64,000 nt of DNA. It comes from Helicobacteraceae bacterium. Its GTDB lineage: Bacteria > Campylobacterota > Campylobacteria > Campylobacterales > SZUA-545. Positions within the stretch are counted from its first letter, which is position 1; every line of letters starts with the position of its first letter. The DNA is taken from assembly GCA_031286325.1 (NCBI GenBank), contig JAITUT010000013.1, positions 1 through 64,000 on the forward strand, read 5' to 3'. Below, piece after piece: positions 42,101 to 50,513 of the stretch. The notes beneath the pieces were generated by a model that saw only the letters and a list, made by a program, of their open reading frames with translations, did no database searches and was not told the DNA's origin. The translations under genes and the position numbers were made by a program.

Positions 42101-45100
42101 AAAAGTGCTGTATGTAGTTGCCCAAGAGGTCTCTGCTGCCGCAATGCCTCCATCCGCCAGTAGCGTCGCCGGGTTTCCAATTGCTCCTGCCGTTGCGGGG
42201 CCATTGATTGTGGTGCGCCGGGGGCATGTGGGTATTTATACAAAGCCTGTCGTCCGATTGCGATTCGCCGTTGCTGCCCATCACGATCAAAGTGGAGTTC
42301 ACGTCGCCTCCGCGCGGAGTCCTAAAGCCGTCTAGCGCAATAGCATGACCGTTGGATTCAGTCCCCTCATAGATATCGTAAAGGGTTACTATTCTAGGCG
42401 GCGCGGAGGGCACTTCCATAGCGTAGCCTCTTTGGTCATAGACGGTTTTGCTCTGTTTGTAGCTAACGACAAGCGTCCAGCTGCCGTGAGTGGCGTATGG
42501 ACCGCCGTTTCTGCGGGTTTTAACGCCGCTTACGAAATACGCGCCGTTCACTTCGTTCGCCTTTTTGTCCTTCAAAAGCCAAGTCAAATCCACGCTGTTG
42601 GAGTAGTTGCAGTTACTCTCAAAGAGGTTGATGTATGTGCGATCCGCTCGCAGCGCGGTCGTGAAGCCAAATGGCGTCTCCAAAGTAACGCTCTTAGTCT
42701 GCTCCAGATTATTAGCCGCGTTGCTCTCGTTGGTGAATACACTATTGCAATTGCCCATCGCCGGGCTATTGTAGGTGGTAAAGGCGTTATTACCGCTCGC
42801 GAGACGACCTATCCAATAGAGCCTAGCGTATGTGATCGTGGCGTCCTCGGGAATATCCAAAGTAGAGCCGCTCCTGCTTTCGCTCGGGTGCGCCTCTACG
42901 GGATCGGTCGCCTGTTGACCCGGTTTAAAGTTAATGTATTTGAGATTCCAATTGTTGTAATCGTCATAACCCATAAATTGCGGATCGGCGCAGACGCCTA
43001 TATTATTGTTGCCGCGACTCCCGCCGGTCTTGTCCCATCTGCCGGTGTTTCTGCTGTGGTTGTAGTAGCGATCCCCTTGCGTAGATGGTACGCACATAAC
43101 CGAGTTGCCAATCGCCGCAATGTCGCCGTGTAGCATTTCTCTGTGAACTTGCTTGAAACTACTGGAGTATTCGGCGACATAATTTACTTTGATCGCCTTA
43201 TAGTCAATGTAGCTGCCGATCTGATTCCCTCTGCAGCGGCGGCTAGCGCCGCTTCCCGTTATCTCATAGCCGTGATAAAAATCGTATTGCACATCGTATT
43301 CGCCCGGCTCTTTGGGCGCGTAGAATTGCAGGATATAATTTCCTCTCAAAGTATTGCTCGCCCCCCATCCTGGAGTGAGCAATGTTGTTCCATATACCGT
43401 TGAAACTTGTTCGTCGTCCCATTTGGTAGAAGCGTTTAGGACTTTAACCTGCACGCAACCCCAATTATTCGCGTTGGAATTGCTTATTCCCGTACTCCGC
43501 ACGTAGCCCCAAACGCGCGCCCAAATAAGCGGCTCCTGATTTCCCACCGTATATTGCGGTGTATGGAACTTTTCGGTATAGGTGCCGTTGTAGGTGATTG
43601 GGGAAAGCACGGGATCGACCGCTAGACTAAAAGTTGGGTTGTCGTCCTTGAGATAGGCTGTTTGAATATCTCTTATCTCCACCGCGCTGTTTATAATTTC
43701 AATGGCGTTTGGAATTTCCAATGTTTGAAATAACGCCCCATTGCACCTGCGATCGCCCGTAACGCCTGTGGAGTTGTCGGCAACTGTGCTGGCGCCGCCG
43801 TTTCTGTTGTCGTAAAATCTAAAGCGCACCGTATATTTGCCGCCCGCAGTCGCCGCATACGGCACAGTTATTTGCCGAAAATCACTCGCGCCGTTTGCGG
43901 AAGTAGCTTGCGTAGTAGATGTGGTTTCGTGCGCGTTGTTATACCAATTGGGCGCGTCGTGCCAAACGCGGGTATTATTGATATTTACGATATCCGCTTC
44001 CATACAATTCCAGACTTTGTCGCGATCGCCGCCGTCCGTACCGGTGTGCGTCCCTGTGCGGCTTACTAATGTATCGAGCCTATAAGATAACTTTTGACCG
44101 CGCGAAACTTTTAAGGGCACGACAGCCGCGCTTGGGTTGTATCTTACGTTGCTGTTGCCTTGATAAGCCGTGCCGTCTGTGTTGGTGAATGATGTATAGC
44201 CTGTGGAGAAACCGAAGGCTACGCGAAGCGGCACTACATTGATCGAATAGTTTGACGATCCGTGATTATCCACGACTTGCAAAACGGCGTTGAGCATTTG
44301 ATCGTTGATTTTCGTCCCCGCGCAATCCCCGCTCGGCGACGAATCGCCTTGAAAATATTCAACAAACAGGTCATAAGTGCCCGTATTAGTAGGCGCGAGC
44401 AACATTCTGCCGCCTACGTTCGCGCTATTTACAGCGTTGTTTGTGAATGATATATAGTTGGATGCGCCAGTCGCCGTCCAATTTATATTATTGTAGAAAG
44501 TTTTATAGTTGTTTGTGCCGGTCCCTCTGATCGTTACGCGGGTACAGCCGAAATTCAACGCGCTGCCGCTGCCGATCGTGAAGTCAAGGCGGAAAGGCAC
44601 GATCGCGCCTTTGGCGACTTTGATCGTATCTGGCAAAAGATAGTTTCCCGTTTGTATCGTGTAGTTGTCGGTGGCGTAACCCCACGCGCTAAATCTAACT
44701 TTCGAGCTTATGTTGCCGATAGCCAAAGCCTCGCAAGGCAAGATCGCGAAGATATAAAGCGCCATTAAAATAGTCGCGGCTAGAAATCCTGTTTTGCTAC
44801 CGCGCGCGCGTCTGCCGCCATTGCTGTCATTGCGGGCTTTTCCGCGGCTTGTCTTTCGCTTTGCGGAGTTGTCGCTATGCTCCGCGATCTCGCGTTGACG
44901 AACGTCCGCTTTTTGCCGAGCCTTTGCTCTTTGCCAAAAAGAAAGGGGGCAAGTCGCCCCGTCCGCTTTATTATCGCAAAACGCGGCGTCTTTCGCGAAA
45001 TTCGGCGTTAAACCAGCGCGATCCCCGCTAAATTTGCTGAATTTGCCGAGCTTGCCGTCAGTCGATTTTGCCGCGAATGAAGCGGGCGTGCCACGCTCGA

Positions 45101-45152
45101 GCCGCGCCGTTTCGCTATCTGCTAAACCTTCCGTATGGGTTTGGGTTTGCAT
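36198..45152 (-). CDS. Giant modular secreted protein, copy 1 (extended signal sequence; three Cys-paired repeats; DUF11-like segment; GON-like domain; DUF6701/MshQ-like C-terminal region)
   Basis: 2984 aa uninterrupted ORF; SD (AAGAAAGGGGTGTAAG-ATG); signal core FLAATILMALYIFAILPCEALA; 'DGFFLVDPDN...EVYCENMSG...PVDYLPLPFQSDYSNFRFV'; C-terminus shared with copy 2. Confidence 0.85.
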   Translation of the reverse strand: MQTQTHTEGLADSETARLERGTPASFAAKSTDGKLGKFSKFSGDRAGLTPNFAKDAAFCDNKADGATCPLSFWQRAKARQKADVRQREIAEHSDNSAKRKTSRGKARNDSNGGRRARGSKTGFLAATILMALYIFAILPCEALAIGNISSKVRFSAWGYATDNYTIQTGNYLLPDTIKVAKGAIVPFRLDFTIGSGSALNFGCTRVTIRGTGTNNYKTFYNNINWTATGASNYISFTNNAVNSANVGGRMLLAPTNTGTYDLFVEYFQGDSSPSGDCAGTKINDQMLNAVLQVVDNHGSSNYSINVVPLRVAFGFSTGYTSFTNTDGTAYQGNSNVRYNPSAAVVPLKVSRGQKLSYRLDTLVSRTGTHTGTDGGDRDKVWNCMEADIVNINNTRVWHDAPNWYNNAHETTSTTQATSANGASDFRQITVPYAATAGGKYTVRFRFYDNRNGGASTVADNSTGVTGDRRCNGALFQTLEIPNAIEIINSAVEIRDIQTAYLKDDNPTFSLAVDPVLSPITYNGTYTEKFHTPQYTVGNQEPLIWARVWGYVRSTGISNSNANNWGCVQVKVLNASTKWDDEQVSTVYGTTLLTPGWGASNTLRGNYILQFYAPKEPGEYDVQYDFYHGYEITGSGASRRCRGNQIGSYIDYKAIKVNYVAEYSSSFKQVHREMLHGDIAAIGNSVMCVPSTQGDRYYNHSRNTGRWDKTGGSRGNNNIGVCADPQFMGYDDYNNWNLKYINFKPGQQATDPVEAHPSESRSGSTLDIPEDATITYARLYWIGRLASGNNAFTTYNSPAMGNCNSVFTNESNAANNLEQTKSVTLETPFGFTTALRADRTYINLFESNCNYSNSVDLTWLLKDKKANEVNGAYFVSGVKTRRNGGPYATHGSWTLVVSYKQSKTVYDQRGYAMEVPSAPPRIVTLYDIYEGTESNGHAIALDGFRTPRGGDVNSTLIVMGSNGESQSDDRLCINTHMPPAHHNQWPRNGRSNWKPGDATGGWRHCGSRDLLGNYIQHFYMYSIEAIQTSGAKGRYRHIFPYDYGHEAYRKMKNIDHANYATRDSNLDPADSQWYSGFAASSNFGITRRPAEYKNSISGYQPKLDYVDTSWGRIYQHWESFENGADNAFQSTVSVGPVGRGKFPKGQYPTFSAYGNKTYGTLKYPTAEPSVLMGSNYRNSRTPQGYPYIDRGDPEGRGGQDVPDVGEVIIGYDLHTYYLHNHLGNDQNETYVIIDGYNNWFQLAYFGFSTMIYAPEFGNSFRKEANVSYSPGSGTCGADGAPNLEDANVTYKISFNNSGKEPANSAIIFDDFEDNGIKEFFDMNSIRNVSIKRTRWAIRSGGAQNSVDPVVNCDMNATAVFCTITTVESGIDPVEQGMTSKPASVRQADWDSCFADRRDSNISGEFFGCGDAFEMEFTISVAKTITIVDDVDVLNEAKIRYYNASMGDLAIEESARSRVGFAGTICHSENCKYLKAQAAREGKAIKDGFFLVDPDNTRPNGIEPIEVYCENMSGKYDPKDPSTFPVDYLPLPFQSDYSNFRFVTMQGKQYYRPAQKVAIPMLPLAELDRTDSKFARSFRVDLNGKFISYASGGTPIAGFSNLNLQGTSFYIDRDKSSFSPSCGGKTPFTQAVRSGVILGMNDQIMKINPNGDSYQQSCQPTMLVLTQLSDYRYEYDGNEGVRGNKIEVDCESDCKASKGADPTGGKIGNASGNAQRYSFESCKQLNESPKNKGKLQSGHYYVSPLEKNSKRLTDLEKRTIEQRPFVAYCDTTTVLDDETGGMMTMFVALDANETFNVSDLLPREQDSCSQLGLAFFVPVTQPIFEDVRKQLLKRKSSGSDGRAGWRDYLGTYNDMRGIFFPGKKYFVEDIGNNAFWPYGPLGIYSVKFEKDGKIITVENPVPGQGAPGGATLLGKEDCRYGGGTYDSACDVPMYSADYNEKSTSMGAARRPRFVPGWTLGDRGFQSIFEKLGIKENQYDRRYEGKPDEWGDVVTWWWISDYSCGRSHIKSGKIRPKKVFWMGNKDLDNISYGGKKLRDLPRDFFIANTYYPDTYNYPPQGPMAQAGLADNSPSRLPFRTNPMPQTEPNGNYRPGDWLDYVADEDGNIFHCDDSMRYPLNDLPALNSPLVDEAGYSYVHYTCLSKDSYTAMNFGKATEIKGIGAWDGNENTHARANADRADVNNVRLFTKEIGEPAIIRVGGIDTNQKFSAMMCSRIVEEVQDKSGNILSYNPISDWNASFSYEDALVNVRADGAEGADFGQVVLFPQRAVRHARIETRYVLAEVAGVDMATNNDAASRLTAFASGENGGYKCTGNTDEDFETPDKWSKFTDNDTLSELSLDNFAVKPRYFELAHIKNGAVANADTGSYVIAEVDYINDPSVLVSGIEGMTKGGFVLGAPIPTSANGKFRAFGYNQSSANRAIVISPAWNEDLGQPNREIIQGVPGANFVDGLSDLNITFADVGVFSLIVEDNSWTATDQLFNDCLVAGDPNMPDTVKTGNAHYINIADRPTGGREGSSDNEADYKIGCSIGGKGVKRGDKFIAGATEQLLRSGLSHFAVTGLTFDSPLQFSSGSDKNMWAYYSGDTNESFIRVTGEVVARGAKGKTMRNYTEGNYSLPTLKRTDSYPGLYFVLSGNDTCANRKDLFCDLIYPNTNEWYFSQQNIESKDWGLQPELASASYSNLEFQGKAQLNTMWNFTRRTTPMLPTHLKSANQDFNITIVEDTTDLNVDRQINENPVTGGVIWSDKANVNDENRTTANASQITFVYGRANVHDVVSYTEEAYLTYSIDYYNPSSSNTEVNNAANAGFNHPLPSTASTSVGSAGWARILASSGAPNQAFDGTSEANFSVKVESQKAKINDTWYSPYYGGLFVETNIKLHEQKGVAAGGSKDFRVEYKDGMQDRKRDFISHLSVPTYLWYKQGMKPYLDIRHNIGDIDSSLRAYEHPTGKVTFLKPEGDKWIGTGETKGRHFEDDANESKAPQRIWW

Positions 45153-45600
45153 CTTACACCCCTTTCTTGAGCTTAAAGCTTAAACTATCCTTTTTAAGAA
45201 AGGTGAATGTAGCACACTTTAAACTATACTTACAATATTTTTTTTACTATAATAAATTTAACTAAGTAATATATATATTTTTTTTAACTATTTTATTTTA
45301 TTGTATTTTTATATTTAAAGATTTTTAACTTTATTTCGCTTTGCGAATTTCGCGACGAATCTCGGCTATAACTAGCTTGAACGCCTATCTTTGATTGCTT
45401 GCGAAAGTCGCTTATGGCTAATATTTAATAGTTGCGCTGTATATAATTTTAAGTTTACGGCGAAATTATTGTTAATAATTTTTTTTATGATAGATAATTT
45501 TTATTAAAATAAAATTACTATTAATAAAATTATGCTGATTATAAACCAAATTTTATTTTAAGAAAGCGGGCAAACAACTTAAATTTGCTTGCGAATAGCC
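45153..45600 (-). promoter_or_regulatory. AT-rich upstream/leader region of copy 1, homologous to 50514-50990
   Basis: Colinear similarity incl. 'tacaatatttttttt', 'gatag(a)ta/aaatttttattaaaataaaat.a.tattaataaaatta'. Confidence 0.5.
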
Positions 45601-45621
45601 CAAAAAATTACGAATTAACAG

Positions 45622-45662
45622 GTTTGAAAAAAATATAACGGCGGGAAATGGAGATTCCCGCC
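45622..45662 (-). terminator. Rho-independent terminator 3' of the 1601-aa gene (duplicate of 36112-36152)
   Basis: Same GGCGGGAA/TTCCCGCC hairpin at 45640-45662, then minus-strand GTTATATTTTTTTC. Confidence 0.85.
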
Positions 45663-45679
45663 TATTCGCGAAACGCGAT

Positions 45680-45699
45680 CCCCCTCGCAAAAGAGGGGG
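45680..45699. other. CCCCCTC-GCAAAA-GAGGGGG hairpin between the copy 2 stop codon and its terminator (analogous one at 36171-36189)
   Basis: Perfect 7-bp stem, 6-nt loop. Confidence 0.7.
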
Positions 45700-45707
45700 C
45701 AAAAACG

Positions 45708-48700
45708 TTACCACCAGACTCGCTGGGGAACTTTACTTTCGTTCGCGTCGTCCTTAAAGTATCTGCTCTGCGTTTCACCCATGCCGATCCACTTATCCCG
45801 CTCGGGTTTGAGGAATGTAACTTTGCCCGTCGGGTGCTCGTACGCGCTGAGATTATTACCGATAGTCCCCATATTGAGTCTAATGTCCTTATACGGTTTC
45901 ATACTCGGTCTATACCACAGATACGTCGGCACGGAGAGGTGCGAAATAAAGTCGCGCTTCCTGTCTTGCATACCATCTTTGTATTCCACTCGGAAATCCT
46001 TGCTGCCGCTAGCCGCAACGCCCTTTTGCTCGTGCAATTTGATATTTGTCGCGGTAGCCTTACCGCCGGCATACGGCGAATACAAGATATTTATATCTAC
46101 TCCGACTTTTTTCGATTCGACTTGGACGCTAAAGTTCGCCTCAGAAGTTCCGTCAAAGGCTTGTTTCGGACTGCCAGAGTTAGCGACTATTCTAGCCCAA
46201 CCCGCCGAGCCTACGCCTGTCGAAGCCGTGCTTGGCAAGGGGCGATTAAAGCCCGCGTTAGCCTGACTCGAATCTGACGGATTGTAATAGTCTATCGAGT
46301 AGGTCAAATACGCCTCTTCCGTATAGGAAACCACATCGTGAACATTCGCCCTGCCATAGACAAAGGTGATCTGTCCCACATTGGCTTTGGTGCGGTTTTC
46401 ACTTTCCTCCTTGCCGTTCCAAGTAATACCGCCCGTTACAGATTTTTCGTTAATTTGGCGATCTTTCGAAACCGACCTGTTATCCTCAACGATCGTAACG
46501 TTGAAGTCCTCGTTAGCGGCTTTGAGGTGCGTCGGCAACATCGGCGTTGTTCTGCGCGTGAAATTCCACATTGTATTGAGATCCGCCTTGCCCAGATCCC
46601 AATCTTTGTCGTTAATGTTCTTCTGGCTGAAATACCACTCGTTTGTATTCGGGTAGATCAGTTCGCAGAATAGATCTTTCCTGTTAGCGCAAGAAGTATT
46701 TTTGCCTGAGACCACAAAATACAAGCCGCCGGAGTTTGGATCCTCTTCGCGCGTCCGAGTCGGCAGGCTGTAGTTGCCCTCCGTATAGTTGCGCATCACG
46801 CCGCCCGCCGCGCCTAAAGCTTCTATCCTGCCGGTTATTTTGATAGCGGACTCGTTCGTCGTGCCCGAATAATACGCCCACATATTCTTATCGCTTTCGT
46901 TAGAGAATACGAGAGGCGAGCTAAAATTGAGGTCTGTTACGGCAAAGCGGCTCAGACCAGATCGCAAAAGTTGTCTCGTAGCTCCGGCTACGAATTTACT
47001 GTTTTGGTTAATAACGCCCGCGCCGCCTATGGAGCACCCGATCTTGTAATCGGCTTCTCTATCCGAGCTTCCGTTTCTGCCGCTCTCCGGACGATTGGCA
47101 GTGTTTATATAGTGCGCGTTGCCGCTCTTGACTATCGTCGGCATAGTGTTATCGTTAGCCATAAAGCAGTCGGCAGCCTGATCCGCGCTTGTCCAAGCGC
47201 TATCCTCAACTATTAAATAGAATACCCCGACATCGGCGAATGTAATGTTGAGATCGCTCAAGCCGTCTACAAAGTTAGCTCCCGAATCGCCTTTTATTAT
47301 TGCCTGATTTGGCTGACCTAAGTTCTCGTTCCAAGCGGGGCTCATAACGATAGCTCCGCTTGCCGAATTCTGGTTGTAGCCCAACGCTTTGAAATTTCGG
47401 TTCGCGCTTGTCGGGATCGGCGCGCCCAAAACAAAGCCGCCGTTTGTCATACCGCTAACGCCGCTTACCAGCGCGGAGGGATTGTTTTGGTATTTTACTT
47501 CGGCGATCAGATACGGCGCCGTATCCGCTATTGAGCCGCCCTTATTAACATAGGAGAGCTCAAAGTATCGCGGTTTCACGGCGAAGCTATCCAGCGAGAC
47601 ATTCACAAGAGTACTCTCGTTGGTGAATTTAGACCACTTTTCGGGCGTTTCAAAGTCGGCGTCTGTGTTGCCCGCGCATTTATATCCGCCGTTTGCGGCA
47701 TTTGCGAACGCCGCTGCGCGAGAGTTCCAATCGCTTCCGATCGTAGTCATATCCACTTCCGCCACATCGGCAAGGACATAGCGCGTTTCAATGCGCGCGT
47801 TTTTAACGGCTTTTTTCGGAAATAGAGTAACCTGACCGAAATCCGCTCCCTCCGCCGCGTTTGTGCGCAAATTCTCCTGCGCCTCGTCATAAGAGAACGA
47901 AGCGTTCCAATCGCTGATCGGATTGTACGCGACGACGCCGTTTCTGCCTTGAACCTCCTCTACGATCCTAGAGCACATCATCGCGCTGAATTTCTGCTCC
48001 TGATCTATGCCGCCCACGCGGATTACCGCGGGCTCGCCGATCTCTTTTGTGAAGAGGCGAGCGTTTAACGCGCTAGCGCGTTCCCTATTGGCTTTGGAGT
48101 GAGTTTCTGCGTTGCCGTCCCACGCGTTCACGCCTTTGATCTCGACGCCTTTTCTAAAGTTCATACTGGTGTAACTATCCTTGCTAAGGCAGGTGTAGTG
48201 TACATAAGAGTAGCCCGCCTCGTTCACACGAGAATCGCCTATCGCTGGCAAGTCGTTCAGCGGGTAACGACGGGAGTCGTCGCAGTGGAAGATATTGCCG
48301 TCATTATCCGCTACATAATCCATCCAGTCGCCCGGGTTATAGTTGCCGTTAGGCTCCGTCTGAGGCATACTGCTGTAATTACCGATGTTCCTCACAAAGT
48401 AGGTGGGCGGGAGATCGCGCAAACTTCTGCCGTCGCTTGTTTTGACGCTGTCTAAGTCTTTGTTGAGCCAGAATACCTTTTTCGGACGGATTTTGCCGGT
48501 TTTATGGTGAGGCGCGCCGCAAGAGAAATCAGACGCCCACCACCAAGTAACCACATCGCCCCACTGGCTAGGGTCTTTCTCGTATCGGCGATCGTATTGA
48601 TTCTCTCTAATGCCCAGCGTCTCAAAGATAGACTGGAAACCGCGATCGCCCAATGTCCAGCCCGGCACAAAGCGCGGTCTTTGCCCGAGTCCCGCGCTCT

Positions 48701-50513
48701 GGCTCTTTTGATTGTAATTAGCCGAATACATAGGCACATCGCAAGCCGAATCGTACGTGCCTCCGCCGTCGCGGCAGTCCTCTTTGCCCAAAAGGGTCGT
48801 GCCCGCTGGAAGTTTGTCGCCCGGAGAGAGAGTAACCACTTTGCCGTTCTGCTGATACTTGCTCGCGTAAATTCCCAGCGGTCCGTAGGGCCAGAAGTCG
48901 TTAACGCCTATGCTCTCTACAAAGTATTTTTTACCCGGAAAGAAAATTGCCCGCATATCGTTATAGCTACCGAGATAATCGCGCCAGCCCGCTCTGCCGT
49001 TGGAGCCGTTTTTGCGGCGTAAGAGCTGTTTGCGCACGTCTTCGAATATAGGTTGCGTAACAGGCACAAAGAACGCCAAGCCAAGCTGCGAGCAGCTATC
49101 TTGCTCGCGCGGCAACAAGTCCGCGACATTAAAGGTCTCGTTAGCGTCCAGCGCGATAAACATCGTCATCATACCGCCGTTTTCGCCCTCTGTGGTCGTT
49201 TTGTCGCAGTAGGCGACGAACGGACGTTGCTCAATCGTGCCTTTTCCCAGATTGGTTAAGCGCTTGGAGTTTTTATCAAAGGGACTCAGATAGTAGTGTC
49301 CGCTGGGGAGCTTGCCCTTATGTTTGTTTTCGTTGAGTTGTTTGCACGACTCAAAAGAATAACGCATATTGTTATCCGAGTCCTTTCCGGTCTTGCCGCC
49401 CGTTTGCTTCGCGCCTTTTGAGACGTTACAATTGCCGCCGCAATCTACCTCAATTTTATTCCCGCGCACTTCTTCGTTGCCGTCAGACTCGTATGTGTAA
49501 TCGTTTAACTGCGTCAAGACAAGCGCGGTCGGCTGGCAAGACGATATACTACTGACGGCTGGGTTGACCTTCATTATCTGATCGTTCATACCCAAAATAA
49601 GACTGCTTCCGCCTGATTGAGTGAAACCGGGTCGGGCGCCGCAAGCGGAGCTAAAACTGCTCTTATTTCTGTCTATATAGAACGGCGTACCCTGTAAGTT
49701 CAAGTTGCTAAAGCTTGCGCCCGACCCAGAACTAATAAACTTGCCGCTCAAATTCACTTTAATAGATCGAGTAGAGCGGTCATACTCCGCCACAGGCAAC
49801 ATCGGGATCGCCTCTTTCCGCGCGGGGCGATAGTATTGATTCCCTATCCCGCTGACAAAGCGGAAGTTGCTGTAATCGCTCTGGAACGGCAACGGCAGGT
49901 AATCTACTGGGAAAGTAGAGGAATCGCTAGGGTTGTATCCGCCGCCCATATTTTCGCAATAAACCTCAAACGGCTCGAAACCGTTCGCTTTCGCGCCGTC
50001 TGGATCTATTAAGAAGAACCCGTCTTGGCTCGTCTTGCCTTGCGCTTTTAAGTCTTTGCAGCTTTCGCCGAGTCTGATCGTCTCCGCCGCTAAAGCCTCG
50101 CAAGGCAAGATCGCGAAGATAGAAAGCAACATTAAAATAGTCGCGGCTAGAAATCCTGATTTGCTATCGCGCGCGCGCCTACTGCCGTCGCTAGCGTCAT
50201 TGCGGGCTTCCGCGCGGCTTGTCTTGCGCTTTGCTAGCTTGTCACCGCGCTCCGCGATCTCGCGTTGGCGGGCGTTCGCTTTTTGGCGAGCGTTCGCTCT
50301 TTGCCGAAACGAAAGAATATAAGTCGCCCCGCCCGCTTTATTATCGCAAAACGCGGCGTCTTTCGCTAAATTCGGCGTTAAACCAGCGCGATCCCCGCTG
50401 AATCTGCCGAGTCCGCCGCCAGCCGATTTTACCCCAAACAAAGCGAGCTTCCTGTGCGCCAGTCGCGCCGCTTCGCTATGTGACAAACTTTTTATATGGG
50501 TTTGAGTTTGCAT
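45708..50513 (-). CDS. Giant secreted protein, copy 2 (paralog lacking the N-terminal module)
   Basis: 1601 aa; same extended N-region and signal core (FLAATILMLLSIFAILPCEALA), SD AAGAAAGGGGTGTAAT-ATG; extended identity to the C-terminal half of copy 1. Confidence 0.88.
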   Translation of the reverse strand: MQTQTHIKSLSHSEAARLAHRKLALFGVKSAGGGLGRFSGDRAGLTPNLAKDAAFCDNKAGGATYILSFRQRANARQKANARQREIAERGDKLAKRKTSRAEARNDASDGSRRARDSKSGFLAATILMLLSIFAILPCEALAAETIRLGESCKDLKAQGKTSQDGFFLIDPDGAKANGFEPFEVYCENMGGGYNPSDSSTFPVDYLPLPFQSDYSNFRFVSGIGNQYYRPARKEAIPMLPVAEYDRSTRSIKVNLSGKFISSGSGASFSNLNLQGTPFYIDRNKSSFSSACGARPGFTQSGGSSLILGMNDQIMKVNPAVSSISSCQPTALVLTQLNDYTYESDGNEEVRGNKIEVDCGGNCNVSKGAKQTGGKTGKDSDNNMRYSFESCKQLNENKHKGKLPSGHYYLSPFDKNSKRLTNLGKGTIEQRPFVAYCDKTTTEGENGGMMTMFIALDANETFNVADLLPREQDSCSQLGLAFFVPVTQPIFEDVRKQLLRRKNGSNGRAGWRDYLGSYNDMRAIFFPGKKYFVESIGVNDFWPYGPLGIYASKYQQNGKVVTLSPGDKLPAGTTLLGKEDCRDGGGTYDSACDVPMYSANYNQKSQSAGLGQRPRFVPGWTLGDRGFQSIFETLGIRENQYDRRYEKDPSQWGDVVTWWWASDFSCGAPHHKTGKIRPKKVFWLNKDLDSVKTSDGRSLRDLPPTYFVRNIGNYSSMPQTEPNGNYNPGDWMDYVADNDGNIFHCDDSRRYPLNDLPAIGDSRVNEAGYSYVHYTCLSKDSYTSMNFRKGVEIKGVNAWDGNAETHSKANRERASALNARLFTKEIGEPAVIRVGGIDQEQKFSAMMCSRIVEEVQGRNGVVAYNPISDWNASFSYDEAQENLRTNAAEGADFGQVTLFPKKAVKNARIETRYVLADVAEVDMTTIGSDWNSRAAAFANAANGGYKCAGNTDADFETPEKWSKFTNESTLVNVSLDSFAVKPRYFELSYVNKGGSIADTAPYLIAEVKYQNNPSALVSGVSGMTNGGFVLGAPIPTSANRNFKALGYNQNSASGAIVMSPAWNENLGQPNQAIIKGDSGANFVDGLSDLNITFADVGVFYLIVEDSAWTSADQAADCFMANDNTMPTIVKSGNAHYINTANRPESGRNGSSDREADYKIGCSIGGAGVINQNSKFVAGATRQLLRSGLSRFAVTDLNFSSPLVFSNESDKNMWAYYSGTTNESAIKITGRIEALGAAGGVMRNYTEGNYSLPTRTREEDPNSGGLYFVVSGKNTSCANRKDLFCELIYPNTNEWYFSQKNINDKDWDLGKADLNTMWNFTRRTTPMLPTHLKAANEDFNVTIVEDNRSVSKDRQINEKSVTGGITWNGKEESENRTKANVGQITFVYGRANVHDVVSYTEEAYLTYSIDYYNPSDSSQANAGFNRPLPSTASTGVGSAGWARIVANSGSPKQAFDGTSEANFSVQVESKKVGVDINILYSPYAGGKATATNIKLHEQKGVAASGSKDFRVEYKDGMQDRKRDFISHLSVPTYLWYRPSMKPYKDIRLNMGTIGNNLSAYEHPTGKVTFLKPERDKWIGMGETQSRYFKDDANESKVPQRVWW

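Noticed and set aside
42345-43133. 262-aa plus-strand ORF
   Set aside because: Antisense within the 2984-aa gene, which is supported by paralog conservation; no domain recognised
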